Shown here: in pieces, positions 25,382-32,371 of the stretch
How the letters are laid out: every line of letters starts with the position of its first letter
Position numbering within the stretch: position 1 is the stretch's first letter
DNA from: Verrucomicrobiales bacterium
Lineage (GTDB): Bacteria; Verrucomicrobiota; Verrucomicrobiia; Verrucomicrobiales; DEV007
Length of the DNA stretch: 32,371 nt
Reading direction: 5' to 3'
Assembly: GCA_029210205.1 (NCBI GenBank)
Contig: JARGOD010000057.1
Span: 1-32,371 of the forward strand
Position numbers and translations under genes: made by a program
Notes under the pieces: generated by a model
Seen by the model: the letters and a program-made list of their open reading frames with translations, nothing else
The model's database searches: none
Told to the model about the DNA's origin: nothing

Positions 25382-28375
25382 ATGAATCCTTTCGCACTAC
25401 TTAGAAAATGGCTCGTTGCCACTTTTGCAGGTTGTTTGGCTGTTTCAGCCTCACATGCCGATCAGCCAAACATTATCTTTCTGCTGACCGATGATCTCGG
25501 TTACTCGGACATCAGTTGTTACGGAGCTCAGAAGGTGTCCACCCCACACATTGACCAGCTGGCTGAAAACGGAATCAAGTTTACCGACTTCCACTCTGCG
25601 GCTTCGATTTGTTCACCCTCTCGCGCTGCGTTTTTGACCGGTGCCTATCCGCAGCGTGCCGGGCTCTATATGGGAATCAACCCGATCCGCGATGCGCATT
25701 GGTTCCTCGGGCTGCATCCTGACGAAATCACCATTGCTGAGCAGTGTCAGCAACAGGGGTATGCCACCTATCACGTTGGCAAGTGGCATCTCGGAACCGA
25801 GCCGGAGTTCATGCCGCGAAAGCAGGGCTTCGACCATACCTACGGGATGCACTGCAACTACTCCCATTCTCCGGTTCTATACGACGACGATGACGTGGTT
25901 TTCAAAAAAACCCCGCTTGATCAACTGACGGCCCTCTATACCGATCGGGTGACGGAAATCATCAGTGAGAGCGCCAAATCAAAAAAGCCATTTTTTCTCT
26001 ACTACGCGCACAACTATCCGCACACCCCCTACAAGGCGAGTGCGAAGTTTGCCGGCTCATCAAAGGATGGAGTGCGCGGCGATATGATGCAGGAGATGGA
26101 CTGGGGCATCGGTGAGATGATGAGGGCTCTCGACGATGCCGGCATGACTGATAACACCATCGTGATTTTCACCTCGGACAACGGGCCGAATAAAAATGAG
26201 CACGCCCGGCCTTTTAAAGGCACCAAGTATGTGACTCACGAAGGCGGCCACCGCGTGCCCTTCATCGTGCACTGGCCGAACTCGGTGAAGGCGGGCGGTG
26301 TGAGCGCTGCCAATATTCATGCGATGGATCTCTTTCCGACTTTGTCTGAAGTGATCGGCGCAGAACTACCAACCGATCGAGTCTACGACGGGGAAAGCCT
26401 GTTGCCTCTGCTTACAGGAGGCGCGTTAACTCGTAGCCCGGACGAGCCATTCTTTTACTACAACTGCGAAAACCTTCAGGCCATACGAAAGGGGGATTGG
26501 AAGATTCACCTGCCCCGCTCTCCCCAACAAATACCATTCTGGCAAGGGGGGAAAGGCATCACGACACTGGATGAACCGCTGCTATATGACCTGAAAGCCG
26601 ACCCGGGTGAATCGAAAAATGTCGCCGATGAACATCCAGAGATCGTCACTGAATTAACCAAGTTGGCGGAACAGACGAGGGAGCAGCTGGGTGAATATGG
26701 TCAGCGTGGTGATGCTCAAAGAGCAACGGGTTCTATCTATCCCGAAAGCCCGGTGATCAGTCATTCCAGAGACTGGAAACAGGTGCCGGCAGAAATTGCC
26801 GCAGGCCTGGAAACTGAAAGAGCCCGGCGCCGGAGCGCTCCCGCCAAGCAGGAAAAGGCCACGCCGCTACCGAAAGGTAAGCCAGGCCCAAACATTGTGC
26901 TGATCTTTGCTGACGATCTCGGCTATGGAGACCTCGGTTGCTACGGAGCGACCAAAATTCAAACCCCGAATATTGATCAGCTGGCGACCGAGGGACGGAA
27001 GTTTACTGATGCTCACTCGGCCTCCGCCGTATGCACCCCCAGTCGCTATGCGCTGATGACTGGCGAATACCCATTTCGGCGAAACCTGAGTCGACCGGTT
27101 TTCCTGAAAACAGGGCTCGTCATTGATACCGAAAAATTGACCGCTCCGGATGTTCTAAAAGGTGCCGGCTACGCGACTGCCTGTATCGGAAAATGGCATT
27201 TGGGCTTTGGTGAAAAAGCTCCTGATTGGAATGGAGCGCTAAAGCCCGGGCCGTTGGAGTTGGGCTTCGATTACTACTATGGCGTTCCGGTTGTCAATAG
27301 TCATCCGCCGTTCGTCTATGTCGAAAACTATCGTGTCGTCGGTCACGTTCCCGAGGATCCGTTTGTGTTCGGTAAGAAGGCAAACACCCGCGAGTTTTTC
27401 GAGAAGATGGGCCTGGATCAAATCGGTGGTGCCGATGCCGCTCATGCTCTCTACGATGATGAAATGGTGGGCACCCGGCTCACTGAGAAATCGATCGATT
27501 GGATAAAGCAGCAAGGTAAGAATCCGTTTTTCCTCTACCTCTCTACGACCAATATCCACCATCCGTTTACCCCTCACCCCCGGTTTAAAGGGACCAGTCA
27601 GTGTGGCCCCTACGGCGACTACATCCACGAACTCGACTGGATGGTTGGTGAAGTGATGAAAACGCTCGAAGAACAGGGCGTTGCTGATAACACCCTGGTA
27701 ATCTTCACCAGCGACAACGGAGGGATGTTTAACGTCGGTGGCCAGAATGCCTGGGACGATGGGCACCGTCTCAATGGCGAGCTACTCGGTTTTAAATTCG
27801 GCGCCTGGGAGGGTGGTCATCGGATTCCGTTTATCGCCCGCTGGCCCGGCAAAATTGAAGCAAATACCACTTCAAAGACCCTGGTTTCCAATATCGATAT
27901 GTTGGCCACTTTTGGTGCTCTCACCGGGACCCGGTTGAACCAAAGCCAATCGGCTGACAGCGTGAATATACTGCCTGCTCTCACTGGCAATCCGGATAAA
28001 CCGTTGCGCGACCATATCGTTCTGGCACCAAGTAAGCTGGGCAATATTTCGATCCGAAAAGGCAAGTGGATGTATATCGCCGCTCAAGGCAGCGGAGGAT
28101 TCACTGCTGCAAAACGCGGTGCTCATGCTTTTGGTGGTCCAGCAGCAATCTCCTACGCTGGATATGAAAACAGCGATATCGAAAACGGCAAAGTCAAAGC
28201 TGACGCGCCTCCGGCCCAGCTCTACGATCTGGAAACTGATCTGAAACAAACAACCAATTTGTATCAGGAGCACCCTGAGGTTGTTGCGGAAATGAAGGCC
28301 TTATTAAAAGGCTATGGTTTGCCGAGGGTCGCTGCAAAACGAAATCCGAGCACTAAAGGCGGCGAGGAAAAGTGA
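25382..28375 (+). CDS. Tandem double sulfatase (two complete catalytic domains in one chain)
   Basis: An exported protein of about 997 residues with two full sulfatase units. The ATG at 25382 begins a signal peptide (MNPFALLRKW, hydrophobic core, SASHA). Unit one (about 27-440) has LLTDDLGYSD (Asp37, Asp38), CSPSR with Cys77, GKWHLG (Lys134), HNYPHTPY, TSDNGPN (Asp266, Asn267) and LYDLKADPGESKNV. A basic linker around 480-500 (ERARRRSAPAKQEKATPLPK) joins unit two, with IFADDLGYGDLGC (Asp511, Asp512), CTPSR with Cys551, GKWHLG, TTNIHHPFTPHP, TSDNGG and LYDLETDLKQTTN. Both units keep every catalytic landmark, so both should be active, perhaps on two positions of one sulfated glycan. The reading frame is continuous and no stop or internal start with a second signal peptide is seen. 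The gene faces the sulfatase cluster on the other strand. Confidence 0.93.
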   Translation: MNPFALLRKWLVATFAGCLAVSASHADQPNIIFLLTDDLGYSDISCYGAQKVSTPHIDQLAENGIKFTDFHSAASICSPSRAAFLTGAYPQRAGLYMGINPIRDAHWFLGLHPDEITIAEQCQQQGYATYHVGKWHLGTEPEFMPRKQGFDHTYGMHCNYSHSPVLYDDDDVVFKKTPLDQLTALYTDRVTEIISESAKSKKPFFLYYAHNYPHTPYKASAKFAGSSKDGVRGDMMQEMDWGIGEMMRALDDAGMTDNTIVIFTSDNGPNKNEHARPFKGTKYVTHEGGHRVPFIVHWPNSVKAGGVSAANIHAMDLFPTLSEVIGAELPTDRVYDGESLLPLLTGGALTRSPDEPFFYYNCENLQAIRKGDWKIHLPRSPQQIPFWQGGKGITTLDEPLLYDLKADPGESKNVADEHPEIVTELTKLAEQTREQLGEYGQRGDAQRATGSIYPESPVISHSRDWKQVPAEIAAGLETERARRRSAPAKQEKATPLPKGKPGPNIVLIFADDLGYGDLGCYGATKIQTPNIDQLATEGRKFTDAHSASAVCTPSRYALMTGEYPFRRNLSRPVFLKTGLVIDTEKLTAPDVLKGAGYATACIGKWHLGFGEKAPDWNGALKPGPLELGFDYYYGVPVVNSHPPFVYVENYRVVGHVPEDPFVFGKKANTREFFEKMGLDQIGGADAAHALYDDEMVGTRLTEKSIDWIKQQGKNPFFLYLSTTNIHHPFTPHPRFKGTSQCGPYGDYIHELDWMVGEVMKTLEEQGVADNTLVIFTSDNGGMFNVGGQNAWDDGHRLNGELLGFKFGAWEGGHRIPFIARWPGKIEANTTSKTLVSNIDMLATFGALTGTRLNQSQSADSVNILPALTGNPDKPLRDHIVLAPSKLGNISIRKGKWMYIAAQGSGGFTAAKRGAHAFGGPAAISYAGYENSDIENGKVKADAPPAQLYDLETDLKQTTNLYQEHPEVVAEMKALLKGYGLPRVAAKRNPSTKGGEEK

Positions 28376-28465
28376 CTCGAGGATCTCGGGATCAGGATCG
28401 TGCCGGAGGTTGGACTTCATATCCAAAGGAAAGACACCCATCCCATCCTAATCCCAGGAAATCAT

Positions 28466-30322
28466 TTAACCTTCGAAATCCATCGCGATCTTTTTCAACA
28501 GATTGCGGACGTAGCCATCAACCCGGGGAGCCGGTTTTCCAGGCTTCGCCGGGAGAGCGAGAATCTCATCCTTTCGCGACGCGGCTTTTTCATCTGCATA
28601 GTCGATCGCATTCACTGCGAGGATCGCTTCGTGGACATTGCCTTCGGCCTGATTCGCAAAGCTCAGGAGAACATCGAGTGCTTTCTCCCGGTCTCCCGCT
28701 TTTCCGAAACGAATTACTCCCTCGGCCGCGACGATGGCGACACTGGGGCAGTCATCTTCAAGAGCGGCGATGAGCGAATCGTAACCAGCTTCGACGCCTG
28801 CTTTCTCCTGAATGAGTAAACCGGTCGCACCCCAGTAGCGGACCGCGAGATCATCATGGTTTAATAACTCAGTGATCGCCGGAAGATCCTCCGCCTTCTG
28901 CGACGTCGCAAGTTGCGCGGCACTGAAAGCAGTTTCGAAATCGTAATGTGCAGGATCCTGCCCCATTTCGTAGGGAGTCGAACCTTCGCTGCGTTTGTGA
29001 ATTTCCGCCTCGGGAAGGAAGCTGAGATCTCGGATTTCAGTCTCCCAGTCAATGTGGGCTGCCCGCATTTTTTCGAGGACGTCGTCGTGCTCGGCAGATC
29101 CAGCGAGGTTGTTCACTTCATCCGGATCCGTTTCTAGATCATAGAGTTCTTCAGTCGGCTTCTTCTCCCAGAAGTGGGACTGCGCCTCGTTCAGTTCCCC
29201 ATCGTGATACATCTTGTGCCAGACCTGAGTCGTCGGCGTTTGGAACATGTAGTCGATGTACTGTCCGTAGATGCGATGCGGCATGTAGTGGCGGAGGTAG
29301 ACGTAGCGTTTTCCCATGACGGTGCGGACGAGATCGTAGCGCTCATCCATTCGCCCACGGAACCCATAGCTGTATTCACCACCTTCCGCTTCATACTTCC
29401 CGGCGAAGGCGTCTCCATCCATGAAGTCCTTCGGCTCGATTCCGACGAGGCTGAGCATGGTGGGGGCAAGGTCGATGAATCCCACCATGCGGTCACTGGT
29501 GCCACCGACGGCATATTCATCCGGCGCAAGATCTTTGAACTTCTCGGGAACATGGATCAGCATCGGCACGTGGAGCCCGGAGTTGTAGGGCCAGCGCTTG
29601 TTGCGCGGCATGCCGGAACCATGATCGCCCCAGTAGATGATGATCGTGTCCTCGCTGAGTCCGGCATCTTCGACCTCCTTGAGCCATTTGCCGATCTCCT
29701 CGTCCATCTGGGTGATGCGATCATAATACTGCGCCCAATCCTTCCGAACTTCGGGAGTGTCAGGATGATAGGCGGGCACGGGTGCTTTGGCAGGATCATG
29801 AATTCGCAGCGCATCATCCATCTCGTTTCGGATCTTGGATTCGTGAGAGATCGTGGAATTGAAGACCGCAAAAAACGGCTGCCCTTCCGCCCGGTTTTTC
29901 CAGTGAGCTTTGCCGCTACTTTCGTCCCAGACATCATCGCTCTTTTCGAGATTGTAATCTTCTTTCGATTTGTTCGTTGTGTAGTAGCCGAGCTCACGAA
30001 GGTAGGCCGGAAACATCTTAATGTCGGCAGGCAGTGGCGCATTAGATCGCATGTGCGGTGCTCCGGTCGCCGGAGGATAGATGCCGGAAATCACGGTCGT
30101 GCGAGCGGGCGCACAGACAGGCGCATTCGAGCTTGCCCGCAAGTAGAGAAGGCTCTTCGCGGCGAGCGCGTCAATGTTAGGAGAGACGGAATAGTCATCG
30201 CCATAGCAGCCAAGGTGAGGGCCGTTATCCTCGGAAGTGACCCAAAGAATGTTGGGCAGCTCAGAAGCGTTCGAAATCGCCGTGGTGCACACCGCGATCA
30301 GAATGAGTAGGGATTTTTTCAT
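28466..30322 (-). CDS. Sulfatase with C-terminal HEAT-like helical repeats
   Basis: An exported 618-residue sulfatase of the subgroup that resembles heparan N-sulfatase (sulfamidase). The ATG at 30322 gives a signal peptide (MKKSLLILIAVCTTAISNAS); the in-frame TTG three codons upstream is less likely. Landmarks are VTSEDNGPHLGCYGDD, in which the usual Asp pair is Glu31-Asp32, the formylglycine motif CAPAR with Cys70, and WGDHGSGMPRNKRWPYNSG. The GKWHLG box of typical arylsulfatases is replaced by NKSKEDYN, as in this subgroup. After the usual end (LYDLETDPDEVNNLAG) about 130 residues form alternating helices with HEAT-like spacing (LLNHDDLAVRYWGATGLLIQ and LIAALEDDCPSVAIVAAEGV). It lies 88 bases after the neighbouring sulfatase on the same strand and is probably co-transcribed with it. 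The exact substrate is not known. Confidence 0.92.
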   Translation of the reverse strand: MKKSLLILIAVCTTAISNASELPNILWVTSEDNGPHLGCYGDDYSVSPNIDALAAKSLLYLRASSNAPVCAPARTTVISGIYPPATGAPHMRSNAPLPADIKMFPAYLRELGYYTTNKSKEDYNLEKSDDVWDESSGKAHWKNRAEGQPFFAVFNSTISHESKIRNEMDDALRIHDPAKAPVPAYHPDTPEVRKDWAQYYDRITQMDEEIGKWLKEVEDAGLSEDTIIIYWGDHGSGMPRNKRWPYNSGLHVPMLIHVPEKFKDLAPDEYAVGGTSDRMVGFIDLAPTMLSLVGIEPKDFMDGDAFAGKYEAEGGEYSYGFRGRMDERYDLVRTVMGKRYVYLRHYMPHRIYGQYIDYMFQTPTTQVWHKMYHDGELNEAQSHFWEKKPTEELYDLETDPDEVNNLAGSAEHDDVLEKMRAAHIDWETEIRDLSFLPEAEIHKRSEGSTPYEMGQDPAHYDFETAFSAAQLATSQKAEDLPAITELLNHDDLAVRYWGATGLLIQEKAGVEAGYDSLIAALEDDCPSVAIVAAEGVIRFGKAGDREKALDVLLSFANQAEGNVHEAILAVNAIDYADEKAASRKDEILALPAKPGKPAPRVDGYVRNLLKKIAMDFEG

Positions 30323-30410
30323 CGTATTCAAAGAGTTGGGAAAAAGGGAGGAGGATTCAGGAATCGGAGCCCGTCAGCAAACGCAAATCCGCTCCGATAT
30401 GCAATTCAAT

Positions 30411-31853
30411 TCAGCCCTGATAATCAGGATTGGAGATCGGGAGCTTGGCTTCAGTTTCCTCGAGGCGCTGGAGAAGAAGCGCTTCGAGTTCTTTTACCTT
30501 CTCAGGATTTTCCCCAGCGAGGTTGGCGGTTTCAGATAAATCGTTATTCAAGTCGTAGAGTTCGTAGGTCCCCTCCCAGAATTTGATCAGCTTCCAGTCT
30601 CCTTTCCGAATGATCGAGTAGGGCCCTGGGTCGTGACGGTAATGAGGAAAATGCCAGAGCAACTCATCGCGAGCGACCGGAGTCTCGCCCCCGCTCTTCA
30701 AGTGGTCGGCGAGTGATACACCATCGATGGGACGATCCAACGGAAGATCGAAACCTCCCAGGTCGAGAAGAGTTGGAACGATGTCGACAGAGGTCACGAG
30801 GGTGTCACTGACTGTTCCAGCAGAAATCTGTTCGGGCAAACGCACGATGAAAGGCACGCGAATGCCGCCCTCGTAGGCATACCCTTTTCCGCTGCGCAGT
30901 GGCGCGTTGTCGGTCGGTGATGCATTGCGGTCCAGACCACCGTTGTCACTCGTGAACAGGATGACAGTCCGGTCGTCGATGCCATGCTCTTCGAGCACCT
31001 CAAGCAGGGATCCCATGGCGTCGTCGACGGACTCGACCATCGCGGCATACTTGGCATTTTGCTGAGTTTCACCCGGCTTGTCTTCATACTTCGCCGCCAC
31101 TTCGGGGAGCGCCTGAATCGGAGTGTGGACCGCATAGTGAGACATCTGGATAAAGAACGGTTCGTCCTTCCACTGCGCGATCAAGTCGACTGCCTCATCG
31201 GCTTCCCGATGCGTGAGGTACTCGCCGGGTTCGCGACCGGGCAGTTTGTAGATGCCTTCCCGCAGACTTTCATGTTTCCCCTTTGGCTGATTATAGGGGT
31301 CAAAAAAGGAAGGCGGCTGGCCGTAGTCGCAGCCTCCGCGATTCTCGGCAAAGCCCTGGAACTCAGGATACCAGTCAGGGTCCCCGAGATGCCACTTGCC
31401 GATGTATGCGGTTTGGTAGCCTTTGTCCTGAAGCATCTCGGCCAGAGTCAGCTCAGAATGCTCCATCCAGTAGGGATTCGGCGGGGTGAGGAGCTTTCGC
31501 TTAGAATTTCCGACATACTCGGTGGGATTTGTCTCAGGAGTTCCCTGCCCGCCCCGCTGAAAACGCGACCGGATCCAGTCGGTGACGCCGAGCCGGTGCG
31601 GATGACGTCCTGTCTGAACCGCGACACGCGTCGGCGAGCAGACTGCCGAGGCTGAGTATCCGTTTGTGAAACGCATGCCCTCGGCGGCGACCCGATCGAT
31701 ATTTGGAGTTTGATAGAAATCACTCCCCTGGCAGGCCAGGTCCATCCACCCCATATCATCGACGAGGATAAGGATGAAATTGAGAGGGCGCTCGTCGGCC
31801 TGAGCAGAGATGACGCAGGTGAGCGACAGGAAGAAAGAGAGAAAGTATTTCAT
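30411..31853 (-). CDS. Secreted arylsulfatase
   Basis: An exported 480-residue Cys-type sulfatase of the arylsulfatase A / N-acetylgalactosamine-6-sulfatase type. The ATG at 31853 is preferred to a longer in-frame start because it begins a signal peptide (MKYFLSFFLSLTCVISAQA) and avoids overlap with the upstream gene. It has ILVDDMGWMD (Asp32, Asp33), CSPTR with Cys72, GKWHLGD, HYAVHTPIQ, TSDNGGLDRN and the end box LYDLNNDLSETANLAG. All catalytic residues expected for activity are present. It follows the Gfo/Idh/MocA oxidoreductase by 26 bases and precedes the HEAT-tailed sulfatase, suggesting one transcript for sugar desulfation and oxidation. No Shine-Dalgarno sequence is seen before the start. 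Confidence 0.93.
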   Translation of the reverse strand: MKYFLSFFLSLTCVISAQADERPLNFILILVDDMGWMDLACQGSDFYQTPNIDRVAAEGMRFTNGYSASAVCSPTRVAVQTGRHPHRLGVTDWIRSRFQRGGQGTPETNPTEYVGNSKRKLLTPPNPYWMEHSELTLAEMLQDKGYQTAYIGKWHLGDPDWYPEFQGFAENRGGCDYGQPPSFFDPYNQPKGKHESLREGIYKLPGREPGEYLTHREADEAVDLIAQWKDEPFFIQMSHYAVHTPIQALPEVAAKYEDKPGETQQNAKYAAMVESVDDAMGSLLEVLEEHGIDDRTVILFTSDNGGLDRNASPTDNAPLRSGKGYAYEGGIRVPFIVRLPEQISAGTVSDTLVTSVDIVPTLLDLGGFDLPLDRPIDGVSLADHLKSGGETPVARDELLWHFPHYRHDPGPYSIIRKGDWKLIKFWEGTYELYDLNNDLSETANLAGENPEKVKELEALLLQRLEETEAKLPISNPDYQG

Positions 31854-31879
31854 TTCGAAAAGGCAGTGGTGAATGCGGC

Positions 31880-32371
31880 TTAAACGGTCGGATACTCCCA
31901 TGGACCACGATAGTCGCGAGTCAGCAAAGCGGCAGCTTCTTCGTCGCCCGGAATGGTTTCGTTCTCTCCATCCCATTCAATGCTTCGGCCGACCTTGTAG
32001 CTGATCATCCCGAGCAGGCTCATGTTAGTCGCGAGGTGACCGATCTCGGCATCCGCGACGGGGCGGCGGGAGCGGTCTTCGATGCACTCGATGAAGTCCC
32101 GCCAGAGCGGCGGCACATTGTGGCCATCTTTTTCATTATCGAACTTCGGATCCTGATGGATCGGCTCGCCTTTGGTCGGGTAAAAGGTCCAGCCATCGCG
32201 CCACCCCATGTGGAAGGTGCCTTTTTCGCCGTAGAAGTAGCAGCCGACACGTGACTTCTCAGCCTCGTTACCGGCAAAGCGACGGTGCTCCCAGACAGCG
32301 GTAAAATTCTCAAACTCATAGGTCGCGACCTGGTGATCAGGCGCGTCGCTGGTCTGCATCTCGTCCGTCAA
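31880..32371 (-). CDS. Gfo/Idh/MocA-family oxidoreductase, C-terminal part (5' cut by window)
   Basis: The carboxyl-terminal 163 or so residues of an NAD(P)-dependent sugar dehydrogenase-like protein; the start lies beyond base 32371. The visible part is the substrate-binding domain with strand-like VATYEFENFTAVWEHRRFAG, YFYGEKGTFHMGWRDG and the late helix AEIGHLATNMSLLGMISYKV; the ending RDYRGPWEYPTV is typical of the planctomycete/verrucomicrobial branch of this family. The Rossmann domain and catalytic Lys are outside the window. Members of this branch are often secreted and lie with sulfatases and sugar catabolic genes, which fits the two sulfatases that follow within 26 and 88 bases. The family call is confident; substrate unknown. 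Confidence 0.85.
   Translation of the reverse strand: MTDEMQTSDAPDHQVATYEFENFTAVWEHRRFAGNEAEKSRVGCYFYGEKGTFHMGWRDGWTFYPTKGEPIHQDPKFDNEKDGHNVPPLWRDFIECIEDRSRRPVADAEIGHLATNMSLLGMISYKVGRSIEWDGENETIPGDEEAAALLTRDYRGPWEYPTV

Noticed and set aside
29174..30310. A 378-codon plus-strand open frame opposite the HEAT-tailed sulfatase
   Set aside because: It is wholly antisense to a convincing sulfatase, has no recognisable domain and the amino-acid mix is that of a complementary-strand shadow.
1..32371. CRISPR arrays, tRNA or rRNA genes, insertion sequences, attachment sites
   Set aside because: No spaced direct repeats, cloverleaf-like segments, transposase motifs or terminal inverted repeats were recognised.

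Overview
The window looks like a chromosomal segment of a free-living Gram-negative bacterium of the Planctomycetota-Verrucomicrobiota group, and I lean towards Verrucomicrobiota. The reasons are family content: planctomycete-type cytochrome c domains (PSCyt1), DUF1549/DUF1553, DUF1501, pre-peptidase C-terminal (PPC) proteins, a very large secreted beta-rich protein, a Gfo/Idh/MocA oxidoreductase and many Cys-type sulfatases. Most starts lack an obvious Shine-Dalgarno sequence. No rRNA, tRNA, CRISPR array, insertion sequence or phage gene was recognised.

Layout. (1) 1-7389, plus strand: the 3' end of an ABC exporter, a secreted sulfatase, then a tight run of a DedA-type membrane protein, a small membrane protein (apparently frameshifted at its end), an FtsX/MacB-type permease, a LolA-like outer-membrane lipoprotein-sorting protein and an M20 metallopeptidase. 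(2) 7430-13702, minus strand: one exported protein of about 2090 residues, convergent with the first block. (3) 13996-20727, minus strand: a three-gene operon running DUF1501 (Tat-like leader) -> PPC protein -> cytochrome c/DUF1549/DUF1553 protein, closed by a good intrinsic terminator. (4) 20973-24497, plus strand and divergent from that operon: a cytochrome c domain, a seven-bladed WD40 propeller and about 700 residues of Ala/Lys/Glu-rich helix, closed by a perfect 14-bp terminator hairpin. (5) 24587-28375, plus strand: a GNAT acetyltransferase and a rare tandem double sulfatase. (6) 28466-32371, minus strand: a Gfo/Idh/MocA oxidoreductase (5' cut by the window), a sulfatase, and a sulfatase with a HEAT-like tail.

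How it may work together. Four genes carry five sulfatase catalytic domains, all with Cys-type formylglycine motifs and export signals. With the MocA oxidoreductase this suggests desulfation and catabolism of sulfated polysaccharide. The most system-like part is the divergent cytochrome/DUF1501/PPC/WD40 unit at 13996-24497. Its two flanking proteins start with almost superimposable c-type cytochrome domains, and all four members are predicted to be exported. I do not know a demonstrated function for such units; a periplasmic or cell-surface redox-linked assembly is an inference from domain content only.
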